A stretch of 64,000 nt of DNA. Origin: Flavobacterium sp. N502540 (lineage in GTDB: Bacteria > Bacteroidota > Bacteroidia > Flavobacteriales > Flavobacteriaceae). The stretch spans positions 496,001 through 560,000 of the forward strand of contig NZ_CP110012.1 of NCBI RefSeq assembly GCF_025947365.1, written 5' to 3'. The translations under genes and the position numbers were made by a program. Below the pieces are notes generated by a model. It did no database searches and was not told the DNA's origin. It saw nothing but the letters and a program-made list of their open reading frames with translations. Shown here one piece after another: positions 61,372 to 64,000 of the stretch; position 1 is the first letter of the stretch; every line of letters starts with the position of its first letter.

Positions 61372-62208
61372 ATGGAAAAATTTACTTTAGAAATATTATT
61401 TCAAATCATCGGAATCGGATCGGCATCCGGATTATTTTTTACTGACAATTCACTTTACCTTGTTGGAGATAACAGTGGTTTCCTATACGAATACAACATG
61501 CAGAATCAGCAATTGAACGAACACCCTTTAATTGACAATCCGACGAAAAATATCGCAAAAAATCTTAAACCTGATTTTGAGTCTTTAACCAGTCATAACG
61601 ATACGCTTTATGTTTTTGGTTCCGGTTCGACCGAAAACCGAAACAAAATGATTGCATTCGATCTTAAAAAGAAAACCATACTGCAAAAAAATAATCTGGT
61701 CGATTTATACGCATTAATGCAAAGTTTTGGCGAAATAAAACCGGAAGACTTTAATCTGGAAGGTTCTATTTTTGATGGTGAGAATTGGTACCTGTTCAAT
61801 CGTGGTAACGGAATCTCTAACAAAAACACCATTTTTACCATCCATGCTAAAAGCCTGGGAGAAGAATTTGCTCTGGTTGCAACCAATTATAAACTTCCAA
61901 AAATAAAAGGCATTCGCTCCAGTTTTACAGACGCTGTTTTGGTCGAAGATAAAATCTATTTCCTTTCTACAGTAGAAAATACCAAATCAACTTATGATGA
62001 TGGTGAAATTTTGGGAAGCTTCATAGGAAGGATCGACCTTAAAACCATGAAAATCGATTTTACTCAAAAAATAACGGCAACCCATAAATTCGAAGGTTTA
62101 ACTTTCTATAAAAAAGAAAACAATACAATCGAATTTCTGCTTTGCGAGGATAATGATACGGAGCTTTTAGAAACGAAGATTTTTAAATTGAGTTTACCTG
62201 TTAAATAG
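61372..62208 (+). CDS. DUF6929-like protein, probably propeller-shaped
   Basis: About 278 residues from the ATG at 61372 (MEKFTLEILFQIIGIGSASG); the longer frame from 61270 would precede the start with unlikely sequence. Repeated strand blocks (SGLFFTDNSLYLVGDNSGFL, FESLTSHNDTLYVFGSGSTE, NFDGENWYLFNRGNG-type) suggest a beta-propeller. The family matches DUF6929 as I recall. No signal peptide, so it is cytoplasmic, unlike the similar secreted protein at 6037. The function is unknown. Confidence 0.75.
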   Translation: MEKFTLEILFQIIGIGSASGLFFTDNSLYLVGDNSGFLYEYNMQNQQLNEHPLIDNPTKNIAKNLKPDFESLTSHNDTLYVFGSGSTENRNKMIAFDLKKKTILQKNNLVDLYALMQSFGEIKPEDFNLEGSIFDGENWYLFNRGNGISNKNTIFTIHAKSLGEEFALVATNYKLPKIKGIRSSFTDAVLVEDKIYFLSTVENTKSTYDDGEILGSFIGRIDLKTMKIDFTQKITATHKFEGLTFYKKENNTIEFLLCEDNDTELLETKIFKLSLPVK

Positions 62209-62276
62209 CAAAGAATCTCTTTGCCTTAATTGTATCACAGAGATTCTCAAAAATTTCGCAGAGACACACAAAGGAT
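62208..62276. repeat. Palindromic words after the DUF6929-like gene
   Basis: GCAAAGA (62208-62214) pairs with TCTTTGC (62218-62224). CACAGAGATTC and CGCAGAGACACACAAAGG words follow, of the same family as at 17091 and 17792. No gene lies in 62209-62472; promoter-like TATATAAG is near 62451. Confidence 0.5.
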
Positions 62277-62472
62277 CGTTCACTTTTTATTATTTTGAGT
62301 TAAAAACTCATTTATTCTGTAGTACTTAAAAAGTACTACAGTGGCTCTTTATTAAGAAAATCGTACCTTTAAAACCATCTATTAAGAAAATAAAAGCCTT
62401 TTTTAAACTTTTTTTCATTTCTCTCCCAACCTTTTTATCTTTTTATCCCTCTATATAAGAAAGACAACAATT

Positions 62473-63009
62473 GTGATAAACGAAACTCTCATATCCAACT
62501 GCAAAAAAATGAACCGCGATGCTCAGCGTCAGGTTTATGAGCATATGGCTCCAAAACTGTATCGCGTTTGCAAACGATACCTTAAGAAGGAAGAAGAAAT
62601 TGAAGAAGCTATGGCTGATGCTTTCTATACCATATTTACAAAGCTGGATCAGCTTAAGGAGCTTTTAGCTTTTGAAGCCTGGGCGCGAAAAATTACCGTC
62701 AACCATTGTTTGGCAACCATCAAGAAAAACACCAATTTCAACATGTACCTTGATGACGTCAAATTGCTTTCGCAGCCTTTTACCGAAGAAGTGAACGCAT
62801 TGGAAGAAGAAGATTTGCTGAATTTACTAAATCATATTCCGGACGGTTGTAAAACGGTTTTTAATCTTTTTGTTATCGAAGGTTTCGGGCATAAAGAAAT
62901 AGCCGCTATGCTAAACATTTCTGAGGGCACATCGAAATCACAATTGAATGCCGCTAAAACCAAATTAAAGGAATTAGTAAATAAATTGTATTACCAAAAA
63001 GCAAAATAG
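62473..63009 (+). CDS. ECF-type RNA polymerase sigma factor
   Basis: 178 residues from a GTG at 62473; the ATG at 62510 would cut region 2. Region 2 has MNRDAQRQVYEHMAPKLYRV, YLKKEEEIEEAMADAFYTIF (the -10 recognition helix) and FEAWARKITVNHCLATIKKN. Region 4 has LLNHIPDGCKTVFNLFVIEG and HKEIAAMLNISEGTSKSQLN (the -35 helix-turn-helix). It is the typical two-domain group IV sigma factor, probably held inactive by the protein encoded two bases downstream. Confidence 0.95.
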   Translation: MINETLISNCKKMNRDAQRQVYEHMAPKLYRVCKRYLKKEEEIEEAMADAFYTIFTKLDQLKELLAFEAWARKITVNHCLATIKKNTNFNMYLDDVKLLSQPFTEEVNALEEEDLLNLLNHIPDGCKTVFNLFVIEGFGHKEIAAMLNISEGTSKSQLNAAKTKLKELVNKLYYQKAK

Positions 63010-63011
63010 TC

Positions 63012-63977
63012 ATGGACAATCAAGATAAAATATTCGATAAATTTAAAGAGGCCGCGCACAACTCGGAATCTAAAGATTTTCCAGGAATGGAAAAAGTCTG
63101 GTCACGTCTTGAAGACAAACTAGACAAAAAGGAAGACAAAAAAACCATTTCGTTATGGAAAAAAATTGCGGTTGCAGCTTCTCTTTTATTACTTCTTTCT
63201 TTGGGAGCACAATTTCTAAAATCCAACAAAACAGTTCCTACTGTGACTACTAAAGTTGTAGTGAACGAAGAAGAAAAAGCAACACAGTCCATTTTAGAGA
63301 AAAAAGAGGCAATTGTTTCTTCGGATTCACCAATAATACCTAAAGCAGAAGCTGTAAAAATCCTGGATCAGCAAATCAAACAACAGCAAAAAGTAGCGGT
63401 ACAGGAAATACAGTATGCAGCCGACAATGCTATTGTTACGCAAGCCAGTCCTGCTCCCGTTGCAGATCAAATAATTCCTCCGGTAGCTGCGTCATCTGAA
63501 TATTTTAAAGAAGAAGAGGTACAAAACAACACTGCCAAAGATAAAGCCATTCAAAACTATGGTTATGCCGGAGCAGCGCGAAGAGAATCAGCCAAAATGG
63601 TTTATGCCGAAAAACCTGTCCAAATGGCTAAAAAAAGTGCTCCGCTAATTGTTTTAAACGGAAATGCCATGTCACACAATGACGATGCAAAAAGAGACAA
63701 AATGATGCAGGCAGAGCTACCAAATTTACAGCCCGAAAATGTAGATTCTCTGGTGGTACTGGATGCGCCATTGTACATCATTGACGGCATATATTATTCC
63801 GAAAGCGAATTATTTGGCAATAATCCAACCAGTCCGTACGCACCTTTAAACAAACAGGAAATCAAGACCATCACCGTTCTTCAGGACCTCGAAGCCACCT
63901 CTAAATATGGCAATAAAGGAAAAAAAGGAGTCGTAATCATTACCACCCGAAAAGGAAAACCCGCAGCAAAAAACTAA
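63012..63977 (+). CDS. Anti-sigma-like membrane protein with a C-terminal SusC-plug-like domain
   Basis: 321 residues, starting two bases after the sigma factor stop. Residues 1-45 (FDKFKEAAHNSESKDFPGME, KVWSRLEDKLDKKEDKK) are cytoplasmic and would hold the sigma factor. One membrane helix (about 47-66, KKIAVAASLLLLLSLGAQFL) follows. The long periplasmic linker is Gln/Ala-rich. The last 70 residues (APLYIIDGIYYSESELFG, LNKQEIKTITVLQDLEATSK, YGNKGKKGVVIITTRKG) copy the plug-domain segment of SusC/RagA TonB receptors ('PLYVVDG ... [32 protein letters not shown]'). Coupling of sigma release to a receptor-like domain is an inference. Confidence 0.85.
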   Translation: MDNQDKIFDKFKEAAHNSESKDFPGMEKVWSRLEDKLDKKEDKKTISLWKKIAVAASLLLLLSLGAQFLKSNKTVPTVTTKVVVNEEEKATQSILEKKEAIVSSDSPIIPKAEAVKILDQQIKQQQKVAVQEIQYAADNAIVTQASPAPVADQIIPPVAASSEYFKEEEVQNNTAKDKAIQNYGYAGAARRESAKMVYAEKPVQMAKKSAPLIVLNGNAMSHNDDAKRDKMMQAELPNLQPENVDSLVVLDAPLYIIDGIYYSESELFGNNPTSPYAPLNKQEIKTITVLQDLEATSKYGNKGKKGVVIITTRKGKPAAKN

Positions 63978-64000
63978 GGGTAAAAACTCAAATTTAATTT

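Overview
The window looks like chromosomal DNA of a Flavobacterium-type member of the Bacteroidota. The base composition is AT-rich. Many genes are preceded by the phylum's -7 element TAnnTTTG instead of sigma70 boxes. There are many short lipoproteins, SprB-repeat and PorP/SprF proteins of the gliding / type IX secretion world, a SusC-plug-like anti-sigma protein, MbnP, DUF2795, YARHG and DUF6268 families, and a SecA with the long Bacteroidota form. No tRNA, rRNA, CRISPR array, prophage or insertion sequence was found.

Layout. 0-6 kb is the edge of a surface-polysaccharide region: a truncated family 2 glycosyltransferase, a PHP-type CpsB phosphatase and a WcaJ-like initiating sugar-phosphate transferase, plus two secreted proteins of unknown function and a multipass acyltransferase-like protein. 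6-12.4 kb carries a secreted propeller-like protein and an operon of a 1450-residue PKD/SprB-repeat adhesin with its PorP/SprF partner. 13-26 kb is mostly housekeeping: alpha/beta hydrolases, an AraC-type membrane regulator, ABC-F ATPase, FKBP isomerase, methyltransferase, LolD-like ATPase, B12 adenosyltransferase, DUF2795 and SecA.

26-30 kb holds the most interesting cassette: a small CNGRC protein, an MbnP-like lipoprotein, an MbnH-like di-heme peroxidase and an outer-membrane protein with an N-terminal C-x2-C-x-C motif. It looks like a copper-linked protein-modification or uptake system, and it has a probable Flavo-1 type structured RNA inside it. 30-35 kb has DUF2306 and YARHG proteins, then a minus-strand set of APS kinase, Asp/Asn beta-hydroxylase, sulfotransferase and TrmH methyltransferase. 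The first three could form a PAPS-dependent sulfation pathway.

35-48 kb: a sirtuin with no zinc cysteines, PurB, a CPA2 antiporter, GH19 chitinase next to a HExxH lipoprotein, 1-Cys peroxiredoxin, AEC transporter, Crp and DoxX, Rrf2 and an NAD(P)-binding protein, MeaB. 48-56 kb: LTA-synthase-like sulfatase, MATE transporter, beta-barrel proteins and a LytS/LytTR two-component pair. 56-64 kb: a second di-heme peroxidase, fused to an imelysin-like domain and following a PhoX-like protein, then PPK2, a DUF6929-like protein, and an ECF sigma factor with an anti-sigma protein that ends in a SusC-plug-like domain.

Intergenic DNA is rich in palindromes built from short repeated words. Several families recur within the window and probably act as terminators. 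Start codons were moved from the longest reading frame where a signal peptide, promoter position or family start argued for it. All assignments come from reading the sequence; no database search was run.
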